Below, piece after piece: positions 25,980-37,288 of a DNA stretch of 64,000 nt. The stretch is from assembly GCA_947642745.1 (NCBI GenBank), contig CANRTU010000009.1:1-64000 (forward strand), given 5' to 3'. A program made the position numbers and the translations under genes. The notes under the pieces were generated by a model, which saw only the letters and a list, made by a program, of their open reading frames with translations, was not told the origin of the DNA and made no database searches. The stretch comes from an uncultured Eubacterium sp. (lineage in GTDB: Bacteria; Bacillota; Clostridia; Lachnospirales; Lachnospiraceae). The first letter of the stretch is position 1; every line of letters begins with the position of its first letter.

Positions 25980-26305
25980 TCAGGAACGATACCTCTTTTC
26001 CGCCCTGATATAACACCCGATTCCCATTCCTGTAAAAACCAGGCAGCTGATCAGACAGCATAGCGCAAATATTTTGTCTGGCCGCTCCAAGGAAAGCGGT
26101 ATGGAAAGTACAAACAGCCCGGTACCTGCCAGCATCACCCCTTTACCCGTCAGCATACAGTAAGCGGACGTATTTTCTCCCGGCTTATGCCGGTATCCCG
26201 GTATCCAGTCTGTTTTTTCCTTTTTCCAGATGCCATAACCGGTGGCTATCAGGGCAATGGCGGTAAAAAAGCAGAACATGCCGGTCTGACGGCTTTTTGT
26301 AAGCA

Positions 26306-26306
<1 letters not shown>
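25980..26306 (-). CDS. DUF3784-like small membrane protein
   Basis: A 108-residue integral membrane protein with three predicted helices (FFTAIALIATGYGIW, GKGVMLAGTGLFVLSI, FALCCLISCLVFTGMGIGCY). The segment DWIPGYRHKPGENTSAYC between helices one and two fits the DUF3784 pattern. Its ATG overlaps the stop of the GH1 gene (TAATG), so it is translationally coupled to the beta-glucoside operon. That linkage is unusual and may mean a role in uptake, or only a convenient position. No function is known for the family. Confidence 0.7.
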
Positions 26307-29727
<3,421 letters not shown>

Positions 29728-29994
29728 AATACGTTCCTCCTTGATCTTATCATATTATTTATGTAATGAGCCGGCTGCGCCAGGCTCCATTCACATACAT
29801 ATTTTTCCATATCTGTATCCATGGTTTCCTGCTCACTGACACATGACTGCCTCACAGGCTCTCCATTTCCCCGGTTATTTTTTCCATGAATCTTCCCCCG
29901 GCTGTATCGTATCCGGAGTACGGACGTACCACACTATCCATATTATATATGCTTTATCCCGGTGAGTCCTCCGGTTTCTTTCTTTTATGAGTAA

Positions 29995-30040
29995 CCCCCC
30001 CCCCGGAGAATCTGTGTCTACGGGGTTATACCCCCCCCCC
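29995..30040. repeat. two poly-C runs at the licT 3' end
   Basis: Two runs of about ten C (10 in the run at 30031-30040; the other ends at 30004), 26 nt apart. On the coding strand they are G-runs: one covers the last codons of licT, one lies just past the stop. Slippage by one base in the first run would replace the last residues and extend the protein by nearly 50 codons to a stop near 29875. Confidence 0.7.
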
Positions 30041-30869
30041 GGACAGAAGCGACCCTTACAATATGTACCGTCAGAAATGTCAGCTCTTCTTCTCCGGCCA
30101 CAACACCGTGCCGGCTGTTTACATATTCCCCGATTTTGCGTGCGCATCCGAATGCCGCAGGATAGCCCTGCTTCATTGTCTCATAGAGAAAGTCTCCCTG
30201 ATGCTCCAGTGGTTTTTTATCCAGCACCCGCTGCGCAAAAAACAGCAGGTGGGTGACAAAACGCTGGTAATCCAGGGATTCCTGATCCAGATCCACTTTC
30301 AGCACACATCTTACGATATTCAGCGCACCGTTTACGATCGAAATCATATTCTCCGTCCGGTTCATATTTCCATCATACTCCGCATTTACAAGATGCAGGG
30401 CAATGGAGGCCGCTTCTTCATCCGGCAGCCGGATGTGACAGCATTGTTCAATAATATCCAGGGCATACCTGCCAATAGCAAATTCTCTGGGATATATTTT
30501 CTGAATCTCCCAGTAAAGGGCGGTTTTAAATGTAATCCCTTTCTGAAAACGTTCAATGGCAAAATCAATATGGTCCGTCAGCATGATATATACGTTCTTT
30601 TTCAGTTCTTTTCCCAGATTTTTTATCGCATAATCCACGATCCGGGTTCCTGCCTGTACAGATTCCAGACGGACTTCCAGGAACAGCTGTCTGAGCCTTG
30701 CCGTGGAAGTGGCTGTATCCATGCTGAAAGTTTTTTCTATTTTACTTTCATCAATCAGATCTCCCGGCTTCAGCTTCCACCCGATCCCTTTTCCCATAAT
30801 GATAATTTCCTGGCCCTTTTCATTATTTGATGTAATTACATTATTATTTAGGATTTTTTTTACGATCAT
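30018..30869 (-). CDS. licT: BglG/LicT family transcription antiterminator
   Basis: RNA-binding antiterminator controlling the beta-glucoside operon. The 283-residue product has an N-terminal CAT RNA-binding domain (VKKILNNNVITSNNEKGQE, residues 1-55) and two PTS regulation domains. The regulatory histidines are visible: DHIDFAIERF and ASIALHLVNA in PRD1, VTHLLFFAQR and TVHIVRVASV in PRD2. In the family, BglF phosphorylates PRD1 to inactivate and HPr phosphorylates PRD2 to activate. The last codons (RGGGITP) come from a G-run, so the C-terminus is exposed to slippage, though the length is normal. It is preceded by a matching RAT site and terminator, so it regulates its own operon. Confidence 0.95.
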   Translation of the reverse strand: MIVKKILNNNVITSNNEKGQEIIIMGKGIGWKLKPGDLIDESKIEKTFSMDTATSTARLRQLFLEVRLESVQAGTRIVDYAIKNLGKELKKNVYIMLTDHIDFAIERFQKGITFKTALYWEIQKIYPREFAIGRYALDIIEQCCHIRLPDEEAASIALHLVNAEYDGNMNRTENMISIVNGALNIVRCVLKVDLDQESLDYQRFVTHLLFFAQRVLDKKPLEHQGDFLYETMKQGYPAAFGCARKIGEYVNSRHGVVAGEEELTFLTVHIVRVASVRGGGITP

Positions 30870-30895
30870 TACCTTCTCCGCCAGTCAATTTGGGC

Positions 30896-30964
30896 AAAAA
30901 AAATCCAAACAAAGGTACAAAACTTAAACGGAATGACGATTCCGCTTTTTCTATCTTTGTTTGG
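30896..30964 (-). terminator. conditional terminator in the licT leader
   Basis: Minus-strand CCAAACAAAG ... CTTTGTTTGG (10-bp stem) followed by ATTTTTTTT, with a second small GCGGAAT/ATTCCGT hairpin in its loop. The first two bases of the stem overlap the RAT site, as expected if LicT binding blocks the terminator. Confidence 0.9.
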
Positions 30965-30991
30965 TATTGCCTGATTCAACAGTAACAAGCC
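30963..30991 (-). promoter_or_regulatory. RAT (ribonucleic antiterminator) site for LicT
   Basis: GGCTTGTTACTG, then six bases, then CAGGCAATACC. This agrees closely with the Bacillus bgl/lic RAT consensus (GGATTGTTACTG...CAGGCAAAACC). It lies between promoter and terminator in the licT leader. Confidence 0.9.
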
Positions 30992-31028
30992 GTATTGATT
31001 ATTCAGTTTTATGAAATATGTTAAAACA

Positions 31029-31057
31029 AGGATAACATGGGTCCCGTTTTTTTTCAA
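31029..31057 (-). promoter_or_regulatory. promoter of the licT-bglF operon
   Basis: Minus-strand TTGAAA, 17-bp spacer, TATCCT, about 40 nt upstream of the RAT site. I did not find a clear CRE site by eye. Confidence 0.6.
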
Positions 31058-31090
31058 GTACTTTTTTATATTTAGCATTAATTCAGATCC

Positions 31091-31250
31091 GGCCATGTTA
31101 CTGTTCACACCAGGGTTTTGCATTTACTGCAAAACCCGTAAGAATGCGTAAATTCAGCCAGGAGTGAATTCAGCCCTTCGCCTCAGGCGGACTTTCCATG
31201 GGCTGAATTCAGTTACTGTGAGCGCCAAAGGTGTGAACAGTAACCCGGCC
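31091..31250. repeat. 160-bp nested inverted repeat, three-way-junction form
   Basis: Outer arms 31091-31111 and 31230-31250 pair over 21 bp with two mismatches (core GTTACTGTTCACACC). Inside sit a perfect 10-bp hairpin (GGGTTTTGCA, 31113-31137) and a perfect 12-bp hairpin (TGAATTCAGCCC, 31165-31211) with a further CGCCT/AGGCG stem inside it. The whole could fold into a branched structure on either strand. It may be a MITE or a structured RNA. Confidence 0.6.
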
Positions 31251-31514
31251 ATACCGGCGGACCCATGACATGGGCGGACTGACGGCGCCCACCCGGACAG
31301 TTCTGCCGGACGCAGGCACCAGAACCGGATATCCGGCAGGAAAAGCGCTTATCCCTGCCGGATATCCAGTCTGTATCATTTACCGCTGCTGTGCCGTTTA
31401 TCAGCCAGTTTTCCGGCTTCCCCGGTCCGGACATTATATATGGGAAAGCAGCCCGCTGTCCCTTTTTACCCGGACAGTCTGAAACGCACTTTTGCCAGCG
31501 GCAGAATGTCTTCC
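31251..31514. other. non-coding stretch after the BlaR1-type gene
   Basis: GC-rich and without a gene. It holds a perfect 14-bp inverted repeat with a 13-nt loop (31327-31340 and 31354-31367, GGATATCCGGCAGG) that has no U-tract and so is not an obvious terminator. Confidence 0.5.
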
Positions 31515-33524
31515 TCACAAAGCCCGTTTTCCTTTACTGGCCTGCTTTGTATCCGGCAGCATATCTGAAAACTCATCCATGGTCAGTATGACGTCTTCCA
31601 CAATAAAACGTCCGTCCGCATAACCAGTCAGCAGTATCAGTCCGTAGTCTGACCATTTGTCAAACAGGTGGACTTTACACGCCAGTTTTACATTCTCCCC
31701 GTCCTCCGCCAGAAATACATCCCATATCGCTGGGGCTCCACTGGTATCCACATAGTAATCCCGATACTGCGCATCCTCCCACAGCCAGTTACTGACCGCA
31801 ACATCCACAGAAAAATCCGTGCCCTGCAGCGACACCGTAATCGTCCGCTCCCGTCTCATCTGATATCGCAGCGGCGCTTTCATTGAATATTCTTTCCCGC
31901 CCGCTTCAAAAGGCAGCTCTGAGCGCTGGTAACCCTTTCCTTCTTTCTTTTCAAATACAGCCAGATCCCCAAATGCCCTCATATCCGTACCCGTGATACA
32001 CTGCTGGGTAAAAATAATCTCATTTTTTCCGTCGCCATTGATATCAGCGGCTTTTATGGACGGCGTTCCATTGGCATACACATCGTGGTCAAAGTCCAGC
32101 ACATCGTTATTTCCAAACAGAATCTGGTAATGGCAGTACCCGGAATCTTTTCTGTAAGTGCGGACTACCCGGTCTGTCAGCCCGTCGCCGTCGTAATCCT
32201 GTCCGGTAAACGCTGTATAGCCGGTCCATTCCGTGCACTCGTCCATATATCCGGTATATTCTTCATTCAGATGGGAGGATGGCTGTATGTCCGCCTGTGA
32301 CGCTGACGGGCTGCTTTTTATCCCGGCATGATGAACCGGGGGCGCTGCCTGTGCATCCTGACGACGCTGTGCCGGACTGTGCGCCGCATGTCCCGGCACA
32401 AGGAAAAACGCCGCCCCACACAATAGCACCAGAAAGAACACCGCAAAACCAGCCTTTTTACTCTGTTTTTTTCTGTAACATATATTTTTGATACGTTTTT
32501 CCGTATCAGACTCTCCGAATGCCGGCCCGGCCTGGAAGCCGCTCTCTTTCGACGCATAGAACAGCAGGGCGCTGGCATAGTCTTTCCGTTCTCCTGCCGG
32601 CGCAGACCGCAGCACCGTCTCGTCACAAAACATTTCCATGTCTTCATTCATCTTCCTGACGGCCAGCCATACAAGCGGATTCCACCAGTACAGACAGATA
32701 CATCCGGTCCCTGCCATACGGATCAGCGGATCATGATGACGGATATGCGTCCGCTCGTGTTCCAGAATAAAATTCTTTTCCCAGACGCCCGGCTCCCCGC
32801 AGGAATTATTCCGGAGATTATTAATAAAACAGCTGTCTGTAAAAAAATGGTCTTCAAAAAAACCGTCCGGCACATATATTTTCGGCGCAATGACTCCCAT
32901 TACAAAAGGCGAACGTATCTCCCTGTTCAGCCATATATTTTCCTGTTTCCACACCGCTGCAGACAGTCTGCGTTTTATCCGCACATACTGGATGAGATAA
33001 AATGCCAGAAAGCATGCCGAAACTGCCAGATAAAGAATGGCAGGCAGCTTAAACCTTTCCGGAACGTCCGTATGATTTCCGCTGCCTGCCGGGCCGGAAA
33101 CTGCTGCGGATAATCCATCCTTTTCCTCTGTCATACCGGTTTTACCTCCGCTGCGTCCGTCTGCCATATTTATCGCAGACTCTGTCGGAAAGTCCTGCCC
33201 CTTTTGTCTGATTGCGGCCGTTTCAGCCTGCATGGAATCTTCCGGCATTTGCCCGGACGGTGTCTCTCCCTCTGTCACACTCTGCCCGGGCGCCATGGCA
33301 TACTGTAATATTTCTTCATATCCCGGTAACGGCGGCACAGGCAGCAGATCCGGCGGAATGACTGCCAGTACCGGACAGAGAAGTCTTAACCCCACCGGAA
33401 TCCACAGACAGCAGCTGTATATTTTGGGATATTTTTTCAGACATGCCCGCACAGCCAGTACGATACAGATCAGAAAGCCTGCCTGAATTCCCATGATCCA
33501 TAGCCGTAACACAATTTTCATCAT
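31515..33524 (-). CDS. BlaR1/MecR1-type M56 metallopeptidase sensor
   Basis: Membrane sensor-protease of about 669 residues. The N-terminal half has several membrane helices around a Pro/Glu-rich loop, and a zinc peptidase site HERTH (FILEHERTHIRHHDP) with the later EDMEMFCDE giving the third ligand. A further membrane helix (AGFAVFFLVLLCGAAFFLVP) leads outside. The C-terminal domain is not a penicillin-binding fold: it shows TGQDYDGDGLTDRV and IKAADINGDGKNEIIFT, which look like FG-GAP-type calcium-binding repeats. In known systems such sensors cleave the BlaI repressor. Start chosen at 33524 because GAAGGGCGG precedes it and blaI ends 4 nt before; the longer frame would overlap blaI. Confidence 0.85.
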   Translation of the reverse strand: MMKIVLRLWIMGIQAGFLICIVLAVRACLKKYPKIYSCCLWIPVGLRLLCPVLAVIPPDLLPVPPLPGYEEILQYAMAPGQSVTEGETPSGQMPEDSMQAETAAIRQKGQDFPTESAINMADGRSGGKTGMTEEKDGLSAAVSGPAGSGNHTDVPERFKLPAILYLAVSACFLAFYLIQYVRIKRRLSAAVWKQENIWLNREIRSPFVMGVIAPKIYVPDGFFEDHFFTDSCFINNLRNNSCGEPGVWEKNFILEHERTHIRHHDPLIRMAGTGCICLYWWNPLVWLAVRKMNEDMEMFCDETVLRSAPAGERKDYASALLFYASKESGFQAGPAFGESDTEKRIKNICYRKKQSKKAGFAVFFLVLLCGAAFFLVPGHAAHSPAQRRQDAQAAPPVHHAGIKSSPSASQADIQPSSHLNEEYTGYMDECTEWTGYTAFTGQDYDGDGLTDRVVRTYRKDSGYCHYQILFGNNDVLDFDHDVYANGTPSIKAADINGDGKNEIIFTQQCITGTDMRAFGDLAVFEKKEGKGYQRSELPFEAGGKEYSMKAPLRYQMRRERTITVSLQGTDFSVDVAVSNWLWEDAQYRDYYVDTSGAPAIWDVFLAEDGENVKLACKVHLFDKWSDYGLILLTGYADGRFIVEDVILTMDEFSDMLPDTKQASKGKRAL

Positions 33525-33528
33525 ATCA

Positions 33529-33888
33529 TCACCGCCCTTCCTCCATCCCGTCAATCATCTGACGGATCCGTCTGATATCCTCCCCGGACAATTTCCGGTC
33601 TTTTAAAAAAGCCGCTAAAAACACCGGCACGTTCCCCCTGCATGTACGCTGCAGCAACTCTTCTCCCTGCCACCTGTCCACTTCATCCTTTGAAACAAGG
33701 GCCGATACTATCGTATTCTCATTTTTAACAATTCCTTTGCCAATCAGCTTTTTGATCACTGTATAGGTCGTAGATTTCTTCCAGCCCAGCTGTGCGTTGC
33801 AGCGCTTTACCAGCTCCGGGCTGGCCGTCGGTTCATCCTCCCATAAAACACTTAAAAAACGATATTCTCCTTCTGATATCCGCTCCAT
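33529..33888 (-). CDS. blaI: BlaI/MecI/CopY family repressor
   Basis: Winged-helix repressor of 119 residues: GEYRFLSVLWEDEPTAS, then the recognition helix region GWKKSTTYTVIKKLIGKGI and the C-terminal dimerisation segment VPVFLAAFLKDRKLSGEDI. In known pairs it is inactivated by the co-encoded M56 sensor. AAAGGAG precedes the ATG. Two palindromic operator-like boxes lie at its promoter, so it should control its own operon. No beta-lactamase or PBP gene is adjacent, so the regulated target is unknown. Confidence 0.92.
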   Translation of the reverse strand: MERISEGEYRFLSVLWEDEPTASPELVKRCNAQLGWKKSTTYTVIKKLIGKGIVKNENTIVSALVSKDEVDRWQGEELLQRTCRGNVPVFLAAFLKDRKLSGEDIRRIRQMIDGMEEGR

Positions 33889-33937
33889 TATAATCTCCTT
33901 TCATCTGCTGGTCCGCCTTCAACACTGTCCGCAGTTC

Positions 33938-33994
33938 AATCTATAGTTATAGACTATCTTTATTCAGTCTATCATTATAGATTGGAAATGTCAA
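33938..33994 (-). promoter_or_regulatory. blaI-blaR1 promoter with two operator-like boxes
   Basis: Minus-strand TTGACA, 17-bp spacer, TAGACT. One box (33966-33983) fills the spacer and -10; a second, in inverted orientation, is at 33938-33955. Both follow AATCTATA-N-T-N-ATAGACT; the second has the perfect palindrome TCTATAGTTATAGA. The spacing fits BlaI dimers covering the promoter. The remaining 250 nt up to the sigma gene hold no other feature I can support beyond AT-rich sequence. Confidence 0.75.
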
Positions 33995-34245
33995 GAAGTT
34001 CCAGCAGAAATATCCGCAGAAAACGTCCGGAATATGTTCTTATCTTCCAGCCGCCATCATGCAGTCCTTTCTGCCTGCTTTAAAAGCCGGGAGGAAAGGG
34101 CTGTATACATTCTGTATTTTGTTAATAGCGTAAATAATGTTAATATAAGTCAGATAACATAATCTCATGATTTTTTTACAAAAAATTACTATTTTCTGTC
34201 ACACAGACAGAAACACGTTGTCTAATTATACAGGAGGTAAAGTCT

Positions 34246-35097
34246 ATGAATAAAAAAACGAATGAAGAATTACAGGCTCTGGTGAGCCGGGCTACAGCCG
34301 GAGACAAAAACGCACTGGAAACCCTCGTGGCGGGCGTGCAGGACATGGTATTTAATTTATCCCTGCGGATGCTGGGTACATTTGCGGATGCGGAAAACGC
34401 CACACAGGATATCCTGCTGAAAATGATTACGCATCTCTCCTCTTTCAGGGGAGACAGCTCATTTACCACATGGATATTCCGCATTGCCGCCAATCATCTG
34501 AAAAATTATAAAAAGCATATGTTTGCCCACTATCCGCTTAGCTTTGAATATTATGGAGACGACATTGAAAACGGAAGCATACAGGATGTGCCGGATTTAA
34601 CGCAGGACGTGGAAAAAGATATTCTGGCTGAGGAGCTGAAAATGTCCTGTACCAATGTGATGCTGCAATGTCTTGATACAGAAAGCAGATGTATTTTTAT
34701 ACTTGGCACCATGTTTAAAGTTGACAGCCGCATTGCGGGCGATATTTTAGGAATAACCCCGGAAGCGTACCGGCAGCGGCTTTCCAGAATACGGAAAAAA
34801 ATGGCGGATTTTCTCGGACAATATTGCGGCGAATATGGCAGCGGCAGATGTAAATGCGCAGACAGGATCAATTATGCCATACAAAACCACAGGATCAGCC
34901 CGTTACAGCCAGATTATATGACCGCCACGGAAATTCCCACTGACACCCTTATAGATGTGAAAAATGCCATGGAAGATATTGACGATTTATCCCAGTACTT
35001 TTCTTTCTGCAAGTCCTACCAGTCTCCCGCACGCATCAGACATCTCATACAGAATTTTTTAGATTCCACGCAGCTTTCCATTATCCAGAATTCGTAA
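34246..35097 (+). CDS. ECF-type RNA polymerase sigma factor with C-terminal extension
   Basis: A 283-residue sigma-70 family protein. Region 2 is clear (MVFNLSLRMLGTFADAENAT, then FRGDSSFTTWIFRIAANHLK), and region 4 follows (GDILGITPEAYRQRLSRIRK). After region 4 is an extension of about 100 residues with a CGEYGSGRCKC cluster that could bind metal, and a helical tail. Ordinary ECF sigmas end soon after region 4, so the tail may take the place of an anti-sigma; none is encoded nearby. ACAGGAGG precedes the ATG. It is followed after 15 nt by a DUF2461 gene. Confidence 0.85.
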   Translation: MNKKTNEELQALVSRATAGDKNALETLVAGVQDMVFNLSLRMLGTFADAENATQDILLKMITHLSSFRGDSSFTTWIFRIAANHLKNYKKHMFAHYPLSFEYYGDDIENGSIQDVPDLTQDVEKDILAEELKMSCTNVMLQCLDTESRCIFILGTMFKVDSRIAGDILGITPEAYRQRLSRIRKKMADFLGQYCGEYGSGRCKCADRINYAIQNHRISPLQPDYMTATEIPTDTLIDVKNAMEDIDDLSQYFSFCKSYQSPARIRHLIQNFLDSTQLSIIQNS

Positions 35098-35112
35098 AGG
35101 AGACGACAGATT

Positions 35113-35796
35113 ATGAATACACAGTGCATTCTTGAATATTTATCCGCATTGGAGATGAATAATAACCGTGAATGGTATCATGCCAATAAAGACGACTACA
35201 AAAAAGCTAATGCGGAATTTGAGCAGTTAATACAGATGCTGATACTGGAAATCGGAAAAACTGACAGCAGTATTTTACAGAACAATCCGAAAGACCTTAC
35301 GTTCAGAATCGTAAGGGATACCCGCTTCAGCCATGACAAATCCCCTTATAATCCCGCGTTCCGTGCCCATATTTCCTCTAAAGGCAGACTGCCCGTTCCT
35401 GTGGGATACTATCTTATGATCAGGCCCGGAAACCAGTCCTTTTTAGGCGGCGGCCTGTTTGCGGATAAATTAAAAGACGCCACGACTCTGATACGGGATT
35501 ATATTGCCAGCCATGGCGGCGAATGGGAAACCATCATACATGAGCCGGCTTTTGAAACATCTTTCACTGTACAGGGGACCGCATTGAAAAATGTGCCTGC
35601 AGGATACGATAAAGAACATCCCCAGGCAGAATACCTTAAATACAAGAGCTGGTATCTGGAATATCCGTTACAGGATGAAGCGCTGGACGACGGGGAACTG
35701 TTTGTCACAAAAGCAGCGGAGATTTTCCGGATCATGAAACCTTTTAACGATTATTTAAACCGGGCGCTGGAAGGATTCCAGATGCCCGAAAGATAA
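35113..35796 (+). CDS. DUF2461 family protein
   Basis: A 227-residue protein matching DUF2461 (TIGR02453): LSALEMNNNREWYHANKDDY at the start, then FRIVRDTRFSHDKSPYNP, YYLMIRPGNQSFLGGGLF, and a C-terminal KSWYLEYPL segment. Function is unknown in the family. AAAGGAGACGAC precedes the ATG. It forms a two-gene unit with the sigma factor and ends at a clear terminator, so sigma-dependent co-regulation is a fair inference. Confidence 0.88.
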   Translation: MNTQCILEYLSALEMNNNREWYHANKDDYKKANAEFEQLIQMLILEIGKTDSSILQNNPKDLTFRIVRDTRFSHDKSPYNPAFRAHISSKGRLPVPVGYYLMIRPGNQSFLGGGLFADKLKDATTLIRDYIASHGGEWETIIHEPAFETSFTVQGTALKNVPAGYDKEHPQAEYLKYKSWYLEYPLQDEALDDGELFVTKAAEIFRIMKPFNDYLNRALEGFQMPER

Positions 35797-35824
35797 GATA
35801 CGCTCCCGCCTACGGGGGCTGACG

Positions 35825-35854
35825 GCCCTCCGGTCCTGTCCGGAGGGCTTTTTT
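35825..35854 (+). terminator. terminator after the DUF2461 gene
   Basis: GCCCTCCGG-loop-CCGGAGGGC followed by TTTTTTA, 29 nt beyond the stop codon. Confidence 0.9.
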
Positions 35855-35874
35855 ATTTATCAGGATACAATTTT

Positions 35875-37206
35875 CTATAAATAAGAAAGCAGCGTCTCCG
35901 CCCGCCGCTCCCAGGTATGATGTGCAATGGCGGCTTTATAACCAAGGCAGGCAATGTCATACATCCGTTCCGGCTGCCGGAGCAACCGGAACACCTGCTC
36001 CGGCAGTTCTTCCAGATGGCCAAGATCATAATACACCAGTTCTCTGCCATCAGTAAAATTCTCCCGCAGATAACGGCTGTCGTCTGTCAGCGCTACTGTT
36101 TTGTGCAGCATGGCTGTGAAAATACGGTCATGGGCGCCGTCTTTAAACCAGGGCATGACATTCAGGGAAATTTTTGCCCCGGCAGTCACTCTGGCACATT
36201 GTGCGGAACCGTCCATATGTCCGTTGCGGATCAAATTTTCCGGACGGCCGCAGGGCATCTTCTCCCAGTCTTTGCCATAAATATGTACCGGAATCCCCCC
36301 TTCCGCCAGTATACGCACCGTTTTCTCCCGAAAGTAAGTCCTGACCCGCAGATCCACCGCACACATGGTACGCATGGCCATGCGCAGCTCCCCGTCTGTT
36401 AGCTCCGGAATCTCCCGCCGCATATACTGTTCGGTCAGGGTCAGCAGTTCCTGCTCCGGATGGCTGATAAAGGCGCCGATCAGCTCATAATAAAAATCCC
36501 GGTATTCCGGCTCCAGCCGGTCCAGCTGCTTTTCCAGATTTGCCGGCGGTATATAATTCGCTGTAAACACAACCGGAACCGGACGTGCCAGCCATTGTTC
36601 CAAAGACCCGGCCCCGTGCTCCGTATCATTCCATATCTCTGCCAGCCGCACCGCTGGGACATGTGTTTCCGGCACAACATGACAGTCACACTGCTCCTGT
36701 TTTGCCCGTATATTTGTTTCATCCACGGCGCAAAGCTCTGGCGTAAACGGCAGACAGTCCGTCACCCTGTTTCCCGCAGACGGCAGAAATGCGCAGGGCA
36801 GCTCCGGATAAAACCGTTTCATATAAGCCACATGATCCCTGTCTATACAGAATGTCTGCATATCACCTGCCGGATGAAGCAGCTGTTCATAATAGTAAAC
36901 CGGATGATCCACCATAATATTCAGACACCGGATTCCCTCTTTCTGCCAGAAGCTGACCTGTCCGTCCCCCTCCGGCGTAAGTTCCCACAGTCCGTCTTCC
37001 CAGCTTAATCCGATAAAATTAAACGTAACCAGGACGGCGTCATTTCCTTTCAGCGCCTGCCGCAGTTTCCACGCTCCCAGCGCCAGCCTGTTAAAATCCA
37101 GCCAGAGAATCTCATAACCCCGCTTTTCAAAAGCTTCTGCCAGTTGTACGGAAAAATATTCCAGTGTTTCGATTTCGTTTTTACAAAATATGACCTGTTT
37201 TTCCAT
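35875..37206 (-). CDS. CgeB-like glycosyltransferase family protein
   Basis: A 443-residue protein. The N-terminal half is a Rossmann-like domain (LAEAFEKRGYEILWLDFN, then DAVLVTFNFIGLSWEDGLW and NIMVDHPVYYYEQLL). The C-terminal half resembles the CgeB / Glyco_trans_1_2 domain, with ISLNVMPWFKDGAHDRIF and the ENFTDGRELVYYD segment. Such proteins occur in spore-surface and flagellar glycosylation loci, but neighbours here give no target. The ATG at 37206 has only a weak TGGAAA; the longer frame would run into the histidine kinase gene and is not credible. Confidence 0.75.
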   Translation of the reverse strand: MEKQVIFCKNEIETLEYFSVQLAEAFEKRGYEILWLDFNRLALGAWKLRQALKGNDAVLVTFNFIGLSWEDGLWELTPEGDGQVSFWQKEGIRCLNIMVDHPVYYYEQLLHPAGDMQTFCIDRDHVAYMKRFYPELPCAFLPSAGNRVTDCLPFTPELCAVDETNIRAKQEQCDCHVVPETHVPAVRLAEIWNDTEHGAGSLEQWLARPVPVVFTANYIPPANLEKQLDRLEPEYRDFYYELIGAFISHPEQELLTLTEQYMRREIPELTDGELRMAMRTMCAVDLRVRTYFREKTVRILAEGGIPVHIYGKDWEKMPCGRPENLIRNGHMDGSAQCARVTAGAKISLNVMPWFKDGAHDRIFTAMLHKTVALTDDSRYLRENFTDGRELVYYDLGHLEELPEQVFRLLRQPERMYDIACLGYKAAIAHHTWERRAETLLSYL

Positions 37207-37288
37207 TAATAGTTTTCCATTATAAATATTGAAATATAAATTTTCCTGTCTGATAAACCTGAATCCGGCGTATACGCCATACAGAGCG

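Noticed and set aside
29875-30147. 90-codon ORF overlapping the licT 3' end
   Set aside because: It exists only as the alternate frame through the poly-C runs; kept as a slippage hypothesis, not as a gene.
30869-31123. 84-codon ORF upstream of licT
   Set aside because: It covers the promoter, RAT site and terminator of licT; the leader explains the sequence fully.
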